Assembly (NCBI GenBank): GCA_026014665.1 | Contig: JAOZHX010000016.1 | Location: 1 to 64,000 of the forward strand | Direction of reading: 5' to 3' | Source: Candidatus Bathyarchaeota archaeon | Lineage (GTDB): Archaea > Thermoproteota > Bathyarchaeia > Bathyarchaeales > Bathycorpusculaceae | DNA length: 64,000 bases | In this document: piece after piece, positions 45,890-54,564 of the stretch | How positions within the stretch are numbered: position 1 is the first letter of the stretch | Layout of the letters: each line of letters opens with the position of its first letter | The notes under the pieces: model-generated | What the model was told of the DNA's origin: nothing | The model's database searches: none | The model's input: only the letters and a program-made list of their open reading frames with translations | Made by a program: the position numbers and the translations under genes

Positions 45890-46567
45890 TTATTCTTTGG
45901 GGTTTGCTTTGATAACCATTACGCATAGTGGATTAAACGTAAGTTTAGCCGTTTCCTCGAGTGTGCTTGAAGTTACTTTTTCGTTATCAAGTGTTATGTT
46001 CTCGCAGATGGAAACTCTAGTCTGGGGGCTTGCCCCTTTGGTGATTAGGAAACTTGCGATGTCTTTTGGAGCAAAGTGTTTTGGATTCGGCAGAAGCAGG
46101 ACACTACGACCATCCTTAACCGCCAAAGCCAACCGCTGCCGTTCACCCTCACTAACGCTGTCATGGAATGTAAACAGGCTTGCCGTATCCCAGCTGATGC
46201 TTAAGCGTGCGGCACAGGCTTGGATTGAACTGATCCCTGCGACCACGTTAATTTCATCGGAGCTAAACAAGCCGCTCTCAAGGATAGTGTGTAATAAGCC
46301 TGAGAAGCCGGGGTCGCCTGTGGATAAGAGAGCCACGTTTTTGCCGCTCTTCACGGATTTTGATGCTTGCTCGAGTGCATTCCTCAGGTTTTTTGCGGTC
46401 AGAATCAGGATTTCACTATTTATTTCGTTCGTGAAGAGGTTTAGGCTTCTTTGAGCTCCAACAACAAGGTCAGCTTGATGCACTGTTTTTTTAGCGGCTG
46501 GCGTAACGTAGTCTGGTGAACCTGGTCCGACGCCGACTATGTTAAGTTTAGCCAAGGCTTGTTGCAC
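45890..46567 (-). CDS. cbiE: Cobalt-precorrin-7 C5-methyltransferase
   Basis: A 225-aa tetrapyrrole methylase with LNIVGVGPGSPDYVTPAA (about residues 8-25), LLSTGDPGFSGLLHTI (about 80-95) and VVAGISSIQACAARLSISW (about 109-127). Partner of CbiT, encoded 3 bases downstream. The first 10 codons overlap cbiD; a TTG at 46555 is an alternative start. Confidence 0.92.
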   Translation of the reverse strand: MQQALAKLNIVGVGPGSPDYVTPAAKKTVHQADLVVGAQRSLNLFTNEINSEILILTAKNLRNALEQASKSVKSGKNVALLSTGDPGFSGLLHTILESGLFSSDEINVVAGISSIQACAARLSISWDTASLFTFHDSVSEGERQRLALAVKDGRSVLLLPNPKHFAPKDIASFLITKGASPQTRVSICENITLDNEKVTSSTLEETAKLTFNPLCVMVIKANPKE

Positions 46568-47637
46568 CTAGCGTTTTCGTCCATGCCTAGGACTTTGCCA
46601 TCCATAGAAACGATAACTACGCTTATCTTTATCTTGTTTTCCACTCGGTCGCTAACCCGCTGATGCACCCGCTCGGCTATGCGGTCGTAGGTTGCCTCCA
46701 GCAAGTTTGCTTTTCTGAGAATTTCAGAGCCCTCATCTGATGTGTTCGCAGACAAAAGAGCGTTGATGGTGGTGGTGTCTGCTCCGACAGCGCCGGCGTA
46801 GGAAGCGATGACTTCGTTGCGTGCATCTCCAACTTTGTGGTGGGTGTTAAAGATGTTTGCTGCAAGTTTAACTAGTTTGCCTGAGTGGCCTAAAACGATG
46901 ATTTCTTTGACGCCTTTCTCTACGGCTTTGTCAAGCATGTAACCGACAAAGTCGCCTGTCTGTACGATGGCATCCTCAGGTGCACCGAACTTTTGTTTGG
47001 CTATGCGTTCGCCGATGTTGCCTGGAACAAAGTAGATGCGTTTGTAACCTCTTGCTAGGGCGACGTCGATTTGGGGAACCAGCGACCGGCGGCATGCCTC
47101 TAGCGAGAGGGGTTTAACGACGCCTGTGGTGCCAAGGATGGAGATGCCGCCTTTTATGCCGAGTTTGGCATTCATGGTTTTCTTGGCGATGTTTGCCCCT
47201 TCAGGCGCATTTATGGTGACTTCGGCGCCTTTGCCTAGCGGTAGTGCTTCTTTGACTGCCTCAGTTATCATGCTCTTTGGCACTGGGTTGATGGCTCCTT
47301 CGCCGATGGGCACCTGCAAGCCAGGCTTTGTGACTGTTCCGATTCCGACGCCGCTTTTTATGTTGATTTTGCCGTCGTCATTCAGCCTAACTGTGGCGAT
47401 AATTTCCATTTTATCTGTGGCATCGATGTCTTGTCCTGCATCTTTAACTGCGACTGCTTCTGCAGTGTCAGCGGAAATTTTCCGGCTCGATTTGATGGGC
47501 ACTTCAAAACGCAATCCAATCGGGGTTGGGATAACCACGCGGTCAACTGGCTCTTTTACAAGTGCCGTTACAGCTGCTTTGGCTGCTGCCGCCGCTGTTG
47601 CGCCCGTGGTTATGCCGTATTTCAAAAACTTCGCCAT
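46537..47637 (-). CDS. cbiD: Cobalt-precorrin-5B C1-methyltransferase
   Basis: About 366 residues from ATG 47637. Family features are KYGITTGATAAAAAKAAV at the start, KTMNAKLGIKGGISILGTTG (about 150-169), VKPLS, and VLGHSGKLVKLAANIFNTHH (about 247-266). It adds the C1 methyl group and is unrelated to the other methylases. Upstream ATG 47646 is also possible. Confidence 0.93.
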   Translation of the reverse strand: MAKFLKYGITTGATAAAAAKAAVTALVKEPVDRVVIPTPIGLRFEVPIKSSRKISADTAEAVAVKDAGQDIDATDKMEIIATVRLNDDGKINIKSGVGIGTVTKPGLQVPIGEGAINPVPKSMITEAVKEALPLGKGAEVTINAPEGANIAKKTMNAKLGIKGGISILGTTGVVKPLSLEACRRSLVPQIDVALARGYKRIYFVPGNIGERIAKQKFGAPEDAIVQTGDFVGYMLDKAVEKGVKEIIVLGHSGKLVKLAANIFNTHHKVGDARNEVIASYAGAVGADTTTINALLSANTSDEGSEILRKANLLEATYDRIAERVHQRVSDRVENKIKISVVIVSMDGKVLGMDENARCNKPWLNLT

Positions 47638-47647
47638 CGATGTCACC

Positions 47648-48721
47648 TTAGCCGTAACGTTTTCCTTCCGCCATGGAAAGCAGGGCGTTGAACACTGCGA
47701 CCGCTATGGTGCTGCCGCCTTTGCGTCCCCTCGTAATTACATAGGGTACTGGCAGTTTTGCTACTACTTCTTTTGATTCTGCAGCGCCAACAAACCCGAC
47801 GGGCACAGCCACGATGAGTGCTGGTTTAACTTTGCCCTTCTTTACTTGGTCTGCCAGCTCAAACGCTGCGGTGGGTGCATTTCCGATGAGCACTATGCCG
47901 CCGTCTAAGCCGTCTTTTATGGCTAAGCGCATGGCTGCTGCTGAACGTGTTAATCCTTCCGCTTTCGCTAAGACCATAGTGCGTTCATCATTAACGTAGG
48001 TGAGGACTTTGCCACCGAATTTCTTCAGCCGTGCGTCGTTTATGCCTGCCTTCACCATCTTAACGTCAGTCACGATTTTAGCACCTGCTTTAATCGCGGC
48101 TACGCCTGCGTCAACGGCGTCATCGCTGATGACCAAAAGCTTGGCAAATTCTGGGTCAGCGGTCGTGTGAACAACACGTTCCACGATTGGCACTTTACTC
48201 TTTGGCAGTTTCTCCAATTCAGGGCCAATGGCTTGGCGTATGAGTTCCATGCTGGTATCGACTATGCGTCCGGCCTCAGCAACAGAGTAAGCGTCCAGTA
48301 CTTCACTGTCTTTTTTTACTTCTTGTCCTAAGGCTTTGAGGGCTTTTTCTTCGAGGATATCGGCTATGCGTTCGTCGCTGCCTATTGGTTCGCCGTATAC
48401 TAATTCGATGCCCAATGCCTTGAGGTGGGGCTGTTTCTCCTTTATTTCGATTAATTCGGGAATTTCTTGTGTTGTGTGAATGCCCGGTGCGAGGAATGCC
48501 GGAATCAATACAATTTTTGTAACTCCCTGCTTTGCCATTGAATCTATTGCTTGGGGAATTGTGGGGGTGTCGCGTATCATGAAGGCAATCTCTACGGATT
48601 TGAATTTTGAGCGGTTGCGCAAAACTTCTGCTAGGTTCTCAAGGTTCTGTCGGTTGTGGGGTAGCTTGCTTCCATGCCCAATCAGGATTAAACCAACATT
48701 CTGCAACGATGCATTCGGCAA
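47648..48721 (-). CDS. CbiX-CbiC fusion: sirohydrochlorin cobaltochelatase + precorrin-8X methylmutase
   Basis: About 357 residues, from a TTG start at 48721 right after hemA. The N-terminal 125 residues are short-form CbiX: VGLILIGHGSKLPHNRQNL with the metal-binding histidine, and IPAFLAPGIHTTQEIPE with the second. The rest is CbiC: IVERVVHTTADPEFAKLL holds the catalytic His, and GIVLIGNAPTAAFEL and VPVGFVGAAESKE follow. The fusion links the first cobalt-specific step to ring rearrangement giving cobyrinate. Confidence 0.9.
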   Translation of the reverse strand: MPNASLQNVGLILIGHGSKLPHNRQNLENLAEVLRNRSKFKSVEIAFMIRDTPTIPQAIDSMAKQGVTKIVLIPAFLAPGIHTTQEIPELIEIKEKQPHLKALGIELVYGEPIGSDERIADILEEKALKALGQEVKKDSEVLDAYSVAEAGRIVDTSMELIRQAIGPELEKLPKSKVPIVERVVHTTADPEFAKLLVISDDAVDAGVAAIKAGAKIVTDVKMVKAGINDARLKKFGGKVLTYVNDERTMVLAKAEGLTRSAAAMRLAIKDGLDGGIVLIGNAPTAAFELADQVKKGKVKPALIVAVPVGFVGAAESKEVVAKLPVPYVITRGRKGGSTIAVAVFNALLSMAEGKRYG

Positions 48722-48722
48722 C

Positions 48723-50009
48723 TTAATTTTTCTCCGTTCTCTCAAACAATTTAACCGCAGTTTCGATGATTTGCTTGTCACCGTTTTTAGCAGCTAACCT
48801 TAAGTTCTCAACAATGGGAATAAAAGTTTGCTTAAGCAAAATAGACGTCAAATCATTCAAAATCTCTTTTTCCCGCTCATCCACATCGCCCAGCATGCGC
48901 AATGCCGTTGCAAGCTCTCTTTGGCGTACCTCTTCAGCTCGGGAGAGTAGCTCGGAAATAATCAGTCGCATGGAGAGGCTTTTCATGTCATCGCTTAGGA
49001 TAGTTAGCTCCTGCTGGAGGATTTCGACGGCTTTGCCTATGCTCTTTTCCCGTTCTTGCTTGTTTTTCTCGGCAATCAGCTGCAAGTCATCGATGTTGTA
49101 GAGCTTTATCCCTGTGACTTCCTCTACGGTTTTCTCCACGTTGCGGGGGTTTGAAATGTCGATTATCACCAAGTCGTTCTTGTTTACTCGTCGATTCATC
49201 AACCGAGCCACTATATCTTTGGTGAGCAAGTAATGGGGCGCCGCAGTTGAACAGATAACCACATCAGCGTCTACCAACACTTCTTCAAACTGGTTAAATT
49301 TCACTGCTTGCCCGTTAAGGTCCTCAGCCAAAGTGACTGCTCGGTCATAAGTGCGGTTTGCTATGAAGATGGGGCTGAGGCAACGCCGGGCCAATGCTTT
49401 GGCAACCAAGGTGCCGATTTCGCCTGCCCCCATGACAAGGATTTTTTTGTCCTCCAAGTTTCCTAGAAGTGTAACTGCTAGTTCGACGGCTGCGGAGCCG
49501 ACGGAGACGGCGCCTTTGTTTATGCCTGTTTCATTGCGGACGCGTCTTCCAACGGTTATGGCCCGGTTGAGCAGGTGCTTGAGGATGGGGCCGACAGTTT
49601 TGGCTTTTTCTGCTTCAAGGTAAGCGTCCCAGACTTGGTTGAGAATTTGATCTTCGCCAATCACCATGGATTCTAAGCCTGATGTGACACGTAACAGATG
49701 GTTAAGAGCATCGCTATCCAATCCAATCTCTATGGCTTTGATTGCTTCCTCCATGTTGGCGCCTGCGCGTTTTGCCAAGAAATCTTTGGCAGCCTTCGCC
49801 GTTTCTTCTGCCTCTTCAGTTACCAAAAAAAGCTCAATCCGGTTGCAGGTCTGTAAAATCATGCATTCCTCCACATTTTCAAGCGCCCGCAGCTCATTGA
49901 GCGCTTGTGCTTTGTCCTTAAACGCTACCGCCTCCATCAACGGCACGCGGGCTGTCTTATGCGTTATCCGGATGTTGACAACATGATCAATCTTCGCCGA
50001 GGAATGCAT
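48723..50009 (-). CDS. hemA: Glutamyl-tRNA reductase
   Basis: A 428-aa HemA. MILQTCNRIELFLV (about residues 49-62) contains the catalytic cysteine; ESMVIGEDQILNQVWDAY (about 113-130) and GSAAVELAVTLLG follow; VMGAGEIGTLVAKALARR (about 193-210) binds NADPH; the C-terminal dimerisation domain has RAEEVRQRELATAL. It converts Glu-tRNA to glutamate-1-semialdehyde, which HemL in this window then uses. First gene of the minus-strand operon. Confidence 0.94.
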   Translation of the reverse strand: MHSSAKIDHVVNIRITHKTARVPLMEAVAFKDKAQALNELRALENVEECMILQTCNRIELFLVTEEAEETAKAAKDFLAKRAGANMEEAIKAIEIGLDSDALNHLLRVTSGLESMVIGEDQILNQVWDAYLEAEKAKTVGPILKHLLNRAITVGRRVRNETGINKGAVSVGSAAVELAVTLLGNLEDKKILVMGAGEIGTLVAKALARRCLSPIFIANRTYDRAVTLAEDLNGQAVKFNQFEEVLVDADVVICSTAAPHYLLTKDIVARLMNRRVNKNDLVIIDISNPRNVEKTVEEVTGIKLYNIDDLQLIAEKNKQEREKSIGKAVEILQQELTILSDDMKSLSMRLIISELLSRAEEVRQRELATALRMLGDVDEREKEILNDLTSILLKQTFIPIVENLRLAAKNGDKQIIETAVKLFERTEKN

Positions 50010-50027
50010 GGTTGGATAAACCGACCG

Positions 50028-50065
50028 GCTTAAATATAACGTTTACGGTAAATACCCCGACGGGG
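50028..50065. promoter_or_regulatory. Divergent promoter of the hemA-cbi and cobyrinate-hemBLCD operons
   Basis: GGCTTAAATATAACG (about 50028-50042) reads as a TATA box on both strands, about 25 bases from the hemA start on the minus strand and about 35 from the plus-strand start. Next to it are two adjacent inverted repeats, TTTAC-G-GTAAA (50042-50052) and CCCCG-A-CGGGG (50055-50065). They could bind a regulator or, for the second, form a hairpin in the plus-strand leader. Joint control of both arms is inferred. Confidence 0.5.
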
Positions 50066-50073
50066 CAACTTTG

Positions 50074-51642
50074 ATGCATTTGCGTCATAGAATCGGCTTA
50101 ATTTATCTTCCAGGAGCTCTTCCATGCTTTGAAGACTTCGGAAACTTGCCCACAGATCTAGTTTGCGCAAATGCACAAGTTGACGGCAAGCCTGCTAGCG
50201 AAGTCTTAGACATGCTTGTCATCCCAGGCGGCAGTTTAGTGGAATCTCAGAGCATCAACAAAAAAGTCACAGAAGAAATCTTAAAGATGGCGGAAGCCGG
50301 AAAGTTCGTGCTGGGGATTTGCTCGGGTTTTCAAGTGCTTGCCAAAGAAACGGATGTGGGACGCCTCTCCACCATACCCATAACTCGCGAGGGTTTGGGG
50401 TTGCTGGACGCAGAGTTTAAGCCGCTTGTGTGCACAGATCGGGTGCAAGCAGAGGTTGTTGGTAAGAGCTTTCTCACTCAAGAAATTGGCAAAACAGTCA
50501 GTGGTTTCCACTGCCATACTTACGGTAAAATCCTGTTGCATGAGGGGTCCAAACCAATCATCATCACTCATGCCAACCGGGTGAACTACAAAAAGGACCC
50601 TCAAGACCTTATTTCTGGCGTTGCCAACAAGGCAGGAAACGTCGTAGGCATATTCATCCATGCCCTTCTTGACCAAAACCCAACTATAATCAATAGCATA
50701 ACCAAATCACTCGACATAAACACGGTTGAACTTGACGCTATACGGCAAGCCAACGCCAAACTCCTTGAGCAAATCAAGGGAGAAGTCGGAGTAGCTACCA
50801 ATGTCCGCCAACAACCCTTGATCACGCAGAAAGCCCCACGTCTACTTATGGTAACAGCAACCGGTAGCGGCTCAGGCAAAACTTTCATCGTAGCAGGCAT
50901 CGCAGGAGCTCTAAAGAAAAAAGGCTTCAAAGTCGGCGTCATCAAAGTCGGCGGCGACATCCGAGATGCTGTGCCCTCTCTTTACCTAATAAAAGAACCT
51001 ATCAAAGACTACTCGTCAATAAAGATCGGTGAAAGCGGCTGGACGCCTCTGCAGCAAGCGGTGGAAGAAGCCAGCAAAAAATACAACTTCCTCCTAGTCG
51101 AAGGCGCAATGAGCGCTTTCACGGGATTACTCAATGAGAACTACAAGCGACCCATGTCCACAGCAGAGGTTGCAGCCGCGTTAGGCGCCTCCACCATAGT
51201 CGTAGTCGGCTGTGACAAGGAAGGCATCGAAGGCGCCCTCATAAACACCCTAAACTACGTTAACATTCTCAAAAGCCTCGGAGTAAAAACTACAGGCGTC
51301 ATCCTGAACAAGCTGCGGGTAAGCTACATAACCGATGAAATCAAACAAATGATGAGCACAGCTTTCCACAACGTCGGCATACAATTGCTGGGTATGGTGC
51401 CACGTCTGGATTTGGAGGGCAGAGGCATGATTCCAGAAATAGAAATTCGCTATGAAGACTTCGGCGCTCAAGCCATAGATGCGGCAGAAAAATACATTGA
51501 CCTTGATTTGCTCTCAAAAATCGCCACCCCACCCGTCCTTACTTACATAGATTATGAAGCGTTTATGGAAAAGTTCAAAAAACTACTCACTAACTATACC
51601 CTACCCACTCTTGAAGGTGGCGCAAACCGAAGTTGCTCATAG
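50074..51642 (+). CDS. Cobyrinate a,c-diamide synthase-like protein, domain order permuted
   Basis: About 522 residues. The N-terminal domain (to about residue 215) is a class I glutamine amidotransferase: LVIPGGSLVESQ, catalytic Cys in LGICSGFQVLA (about 91-101), and FIHALLDQNP for the His partner. The C-terminal domain is a dethiobiotin-synthetase-like P-loop: TATGSGSGKTFIVAGIAGAL (about residues 266-285), LVEGAMSAFTG near 346, VVVGCDKEG near 377. CbiA/CobB and CbiP/CobQ have the P-loop first. The locus suggests amidation of cobyrinate or a similar corrinoid; which is untested. TTG 50071 precedes by one codon. Confidence 0.75.
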   Translation: MHLRHRIGLIYLPGALPCFEDFGNLPTDLVCANAQVDGKPASEVLDMLVIPGGSLVESQSINKKVTEEILKMAEAGKFVLGICSGFQVLAKETDVGRLSTIPITREGLGLLDAEFKPLVCTDRVQAEVVGKSFLTQEIGKTVSGFHCHTYGKILLHEGSKPIIITHANRVNYKKDPQDLISGVANKAGNVVGIFIHALLDQNPTIINSITKSLDINTVELDAIRQANAKLLEQIKGEVGVATNVRQQPLITQKAPRLLMVTATGSGSGKTFIVAGIAGALKKKGFKVGVIKVGGDIRDAVPSLYLIKEPIKDYSSIKIGESGWTPLQQAVEEASKKYNFLLVEGAMSAFTGLLNENYKRPMSTAEVAAALGASTIVVVGCDKEGIEGALINTLNYVNILKSLGVKTTGVILNKLRVSYITDEIKQMMSTAFHNVGIQLLGMVPRLDLEGRGMIPEIEIRYEDFGAQAIDAAEKYIDLDLLSKIATPPVLTYIDYEAFMEKFKKLLTNYTLPTLEGGANRSCS

Positions 51643-52289
51643 ATTTCAAACTTGACGGCAAAACCGTTTTGGTAGTTGGTGGAGGCACCGAAGCTCACCG
51701 CAAAATTCAAAGTTTTCTTGACTCAGGCGCCATGATTTGGGTTATTAGCAAATCTTTCTCAAGTGGAATAGAAAAGCTTGGTGAAGAAAAAAAACTCTCG
51801 TTGTTAACAACAGAAATCAAGAACGCCACTTCGTTCGTAGACAGTCTCAACCCTAAGCCCGATATCCTCTTGGCAGCAACCAACGACAGCAAATTAAACC
51901 TGGAACTGGTTAAAGCTGCGAAAGGTTGGGGCTGCATGGTTTACGCGGTGGACAACCCTGTGATGAGCGACTTCATTTTGCCCGCAGTTGCCCGAATCGG
52001 CGACGTCAAGGTGGCAATTTCCACAGGCGGCAGAAGCCCAGCGATGGCCCATGTTTTGCGGGAAAGAATTGAAAAGTTGGTTACGCCACAGGACTTATTG
52101 GAAATAGAACTCCAAGCCAACATACGCGGCATCCTCAAAGAACACATATCCAATGCTAAGGAACGAGGCAAAACGTTATACGAGATACTTAACAACGATA
52201 ACATAAAGAAAGCTCTCAGTAAAGGCAACCTAAATGAGGCTGAAAAATTAGCTATGAACCTCATAGAAAAAAAGGAGAAACAACCATGA
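51633..52289 (+). CDS. Precorrin-2 dehydrogenase (siroheme synthase N-terminal type)
   Basis: A 218-aa Met8/CysG N-terminal-type protein. The NAD-binding VLVVGGGTEAHRKIQSFLDSG (in two parts, residues about 12-32) and PDILLAATNDSKLN followed by YAVDNPVMSDFILPA (about 100-114) and STGGRSPAMAHVLRERIE (about 130-147) match the family. It oxidises precorrin-2 to sirohydrochlorin, the substrate of CbiX. Start TTG 51633 overlaps the preceding gene by 10 bases and its stop overlaps hemB by 4. Confidence 0.9.
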   Translation: MLIDFKLDGKTVLVVGGGTEAHRKIQSFLDSGAMIWVISKSFSSGIEKLGEEKKLSLLTTEIKNATSFVDSLNPKPDILLAATNDSKLNLELVKAAKGWGCMVYAVDNPVMSDFILPAVARIGDVKVAISTGGRSPAMAHVLRERIEKLVTPQDLLEIELQANIRGILKEHISNAKERGKTLYEILNNDNIKKALSKGNLNEAEKLAMNLIEKKEKQP

Positions 52290-53266
52290 GTTTTCCAACT
52301 GTACGCATGAGGCGGCTACGCAGAACCGCTGCCCTTCGAGAAATGCTCAACCAAATCACCATTCAACCAAGCAACCTAATCTACCCTATCTTCGTTGAAG
52401 AAGGCATCAAAAAACCCATACCCATCGCATCCATGCCAGGCTACAACCGACTGCCCGTCTCAACAGTGGTCGAGGAAGGCAAAGCAGCACTCGCCCAAGG
52501 CGTCAAAAGCATACTGCTCTTCGGCATACCAGCCAAAAAAGACGAAGCTGCCACCAGCGCCTATGCTAAAAACGGTGTTGTACAGCACGCGATTCGTGAA
52601 CTCAAAGGAGCTTTAGGGGAGGATTTGGTGGTTATCGGCGATGTGTGCTTATGCGAATACATGAGTCACGGTCACTGCGGGATAGTTGAAAACGGCGAAG
52701 TCCAAAACGACCAGACTCTGGAGTTATTGGGTAAAGTCGCCGTCAGCTACGCAGAGGCAGGCGTGGATATTGTGGCGCCTTCTGCAATGATGGATGGGCA
52801 AGTGGCTGCTATTCGCGAAGCTCTCGACGACGCTGGGTTTGAGCAAGTGCCGATTATGGCATATTCCGCAAAGTATGCTTCCGGGTTCTATGGACCCTTT
52901 CGTGAAGCAGCTGAATCTGCCCCTCAGTTTGGCAATCGCCGTAGCTACCAGATGAGTCAGGGTAGCCAGCAAGAAGCTCTGCGAGAAATTGAACTTGACA
53001 TCGCTGAGGGCGCAGACATGATCATGGTTAAGCCAGCCTTAGCGTACCTCGATGTAATTGCTTTAGCCAAAGCAAACTTTAACGTGCCCGTAGTCGCCTA
53101 CAACGTCAGCGGAGAGTACAGCATGGTTAAAGCTGCAGCCCAAAACGGATGGATAGACGAGAAAACCATAATCCGCGAAATCCTAACAGGCATAAAGCGT
53201 GCGGGCGCCGACCTCATAATAACCTATCATGCTAAAGATGCAAAAATATGGTTGAACCAAACGTGA
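52286..53266 (+). CDS. hemB: Porphobilinogen synthase (delta-aminolevulinate dehydratase)
   Basis: A 326-aa HemB. RMRRLRRTAALREM (about residues 7-20) opens the family. Zinc ligands are in GDVCLCEYMSHGHCG (about 117-131), so this is a zinc-dependent form. Catalytic lysines are in MAYSAKYASGFYGPFREA (about 190-207) and MIMVKPALAYLD (about 246). It condenses two 5-aminolevulinates into porphobilinogen. Confidence 0.96.
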   Translation: MSFPTVRMRRLRRTAALREMLNQITIQPSNLIYPIFVEEGIKKPIPIASMPGYNRLPVSTVVEEGKAALAQGVKSILLFGIPAKKDEAATSAYAKNGVVQHAIRELKGALGEDLVVIGDVCLCEYMSHGHCGIVENGEVQNDQTLELLGKVAVSYAEAGVDIVAPSAMMDGQVAAIREALDDAGFEQVPIMAYSAKYASGFYGPFREAAESAPQFGNRRSYQMSQGSQQEALREIELDIAEGADMIMVKPALAYLDVIALAKANFNVPVVAYNVSGEYSMVKAAAQNGWIDEKTIIREILTGIKRAGADLIITYHAKDAKIWLNQT

Positions 53267-54564
53267 GCGAAAGCAAGAACAAAACTCTCTTTGAAAGAGC
53301 CAAGAAGGTTTTGCCAGGCGGTGTCAACAGCCCAGTTCGCGCCTTCGAACCATACCCTTTCTTTGTAGAATGCGCAGTTGGCTCGAAAATGTATGATGCA
53401 GACAGCAAAGCCTACGTCGACTACTGCATGGCATACGGCGCCCTGCTGTTGGGGCACGCTTACCCAGAAATCCAAGAAGCCGTAAAAAACCAGTTGGCAA
53501 AGGGCAGCCTCTACGGCGCACCGACTGAGCGGGAAGTAGAATTCGCTGAATTAATCCAAAGTGCTTCGCCCTGCATGGAAATGGTTCGGCTAGTTAACAG
53601 CGGCACAGAAGCCACGATGCACGCCATTCGGGCAGCCCGAGGTTACACAAACCGAAAAAAAATCGTCAAGTTCGAGGGCTGCTTCCACGGCTCCCACGAC
53701 AACGTCTTGGTCAAGGCGGGTTCCGGCGCGGCAACGTTTGGTACTCCGAACTCGCTGGGCGTTCCTGAAGAAACCACTAAGAACACCATAGTGCTTCCCT
53801 ACAATGATGTTGCTGCTTTAGAAACCACTTTCAAAGCATGTGGCAACGAAATCGCCGCCGTCATAGTTGAACCAGTCATGGCTAACGTGGGCTTGATTCT
53901 ACCAGTAGGCGACTACTTGAGCATCCTGCGCAAGGTCACAGAAAGCTACGGCACGGTTTTGATTTTTGACGAGATAATCACTGGTTTCCGTTTGGCGTTG
54001 GGCGGCGCACAGGAATACTTTGATGTCACCCCCGACATGGCTACGTTGGGCAAGGTTTTGGGCGGCGGTTTTCCACTGGCGGCTTTCGGAGGCAAAAAAG
54101 AAATCATGCAGCAGATAAGCCCCTTGGGAAAAGTGTATCAGGCAGGAACTTTCAGCGGCAACCCCGTTTCGGCAACTGCGGGCTACACCATCCTAAAGTT
54201 GCTGAGCCAAAAGAAAAGCCACATCTACCCGCAACTTGAAAAGAACACCTCTGAACTCGCAAAAACCCTCATCGACCAAACCCAAGCCCTCGACTTGCCT
54301 GCCCAAGTCTACAACATTGCCTCAATGTACCAAATATTCTTCACTAAAGAGCAGGTTACTGATTACGCGTGTGCTAAGCACTCCGATGCCGTGATGTTTG
54401 ACGCTTACTTTAGGGAGCTTTTGCGGCAGGGCGTGTTTATTCCGCCTTCTCAGTTCGAAACCTGCTTTGTCAGCGCCGCCCATGCCCCTGAAGACCTAAA
54501 ATTCACCGCCGACGCCCTCATCAAGGCGCTTTGGGCAGCATCCGAAAAGAGGAAAAACCCATGA
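53248..54564 (+). CDS. hemL: Glutamate-1-semialdehyde aminomutase
   Basis: A 438-aa fold-type I PLP enzyme. LPGGVNSPVRAFEPYPFF (about residues 20-37), RLVNSGTEATMHAIRAARG (about 111-129) and the PLP lysine in ATLGKVLGGGFPLAAFGG (about 265-282) match GSAM. It converts glutamate-1-semialdehyde from HemA to 5-aminolevulinate. Overlaps hemB by 19 bases and hemC by ATGA. Confidence 0.95.
   Translation: MVEPNVSESKNKTLFERAKKVLPGGVNSPVRAFEPYPFFVECAVGSKMYDADSKAYVDYCMAYGALLLGHAYPEIQEAVKNQLAKGSLYGAPTEREVEFAELIQSASPCMEMVRLVNSGTEATMHAIRAARGYTNRKKIVKFEGCFHGSHDNVLVKAGSGAATFGTPNSLGVPEETTKNTIVLPYNDVAALETTFKACGNEIAAVIVEPVMANVGLILPVGDYLSILRKVTESYGTVLIFDEIITGFRLALGGAQEYFDVTPDMATLGKVLGGGFPLAAFGGKKEIMQQISPLGKVYQAGTFSGNPVSATAGYTILKLLSQKKSHIYPQLEKNTSELAKTLIDQTQALDLPAQVYNIASMYQIFFTKEQVTDYACAKHSDAVMFDAYFRELLRQGVFIPPSQFETCFVSAAHAPEDLKFTADALIKALWAASEKRKNP

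Noticed and set aside
47648-48781. ATG 48781 as cbiX-cbiC start
   Set aside because: It would lie 59 bases inside hemA and add 20 basic residues unlike CbiX; the TTG immediately after the hemA stop gives the family N-terminus.
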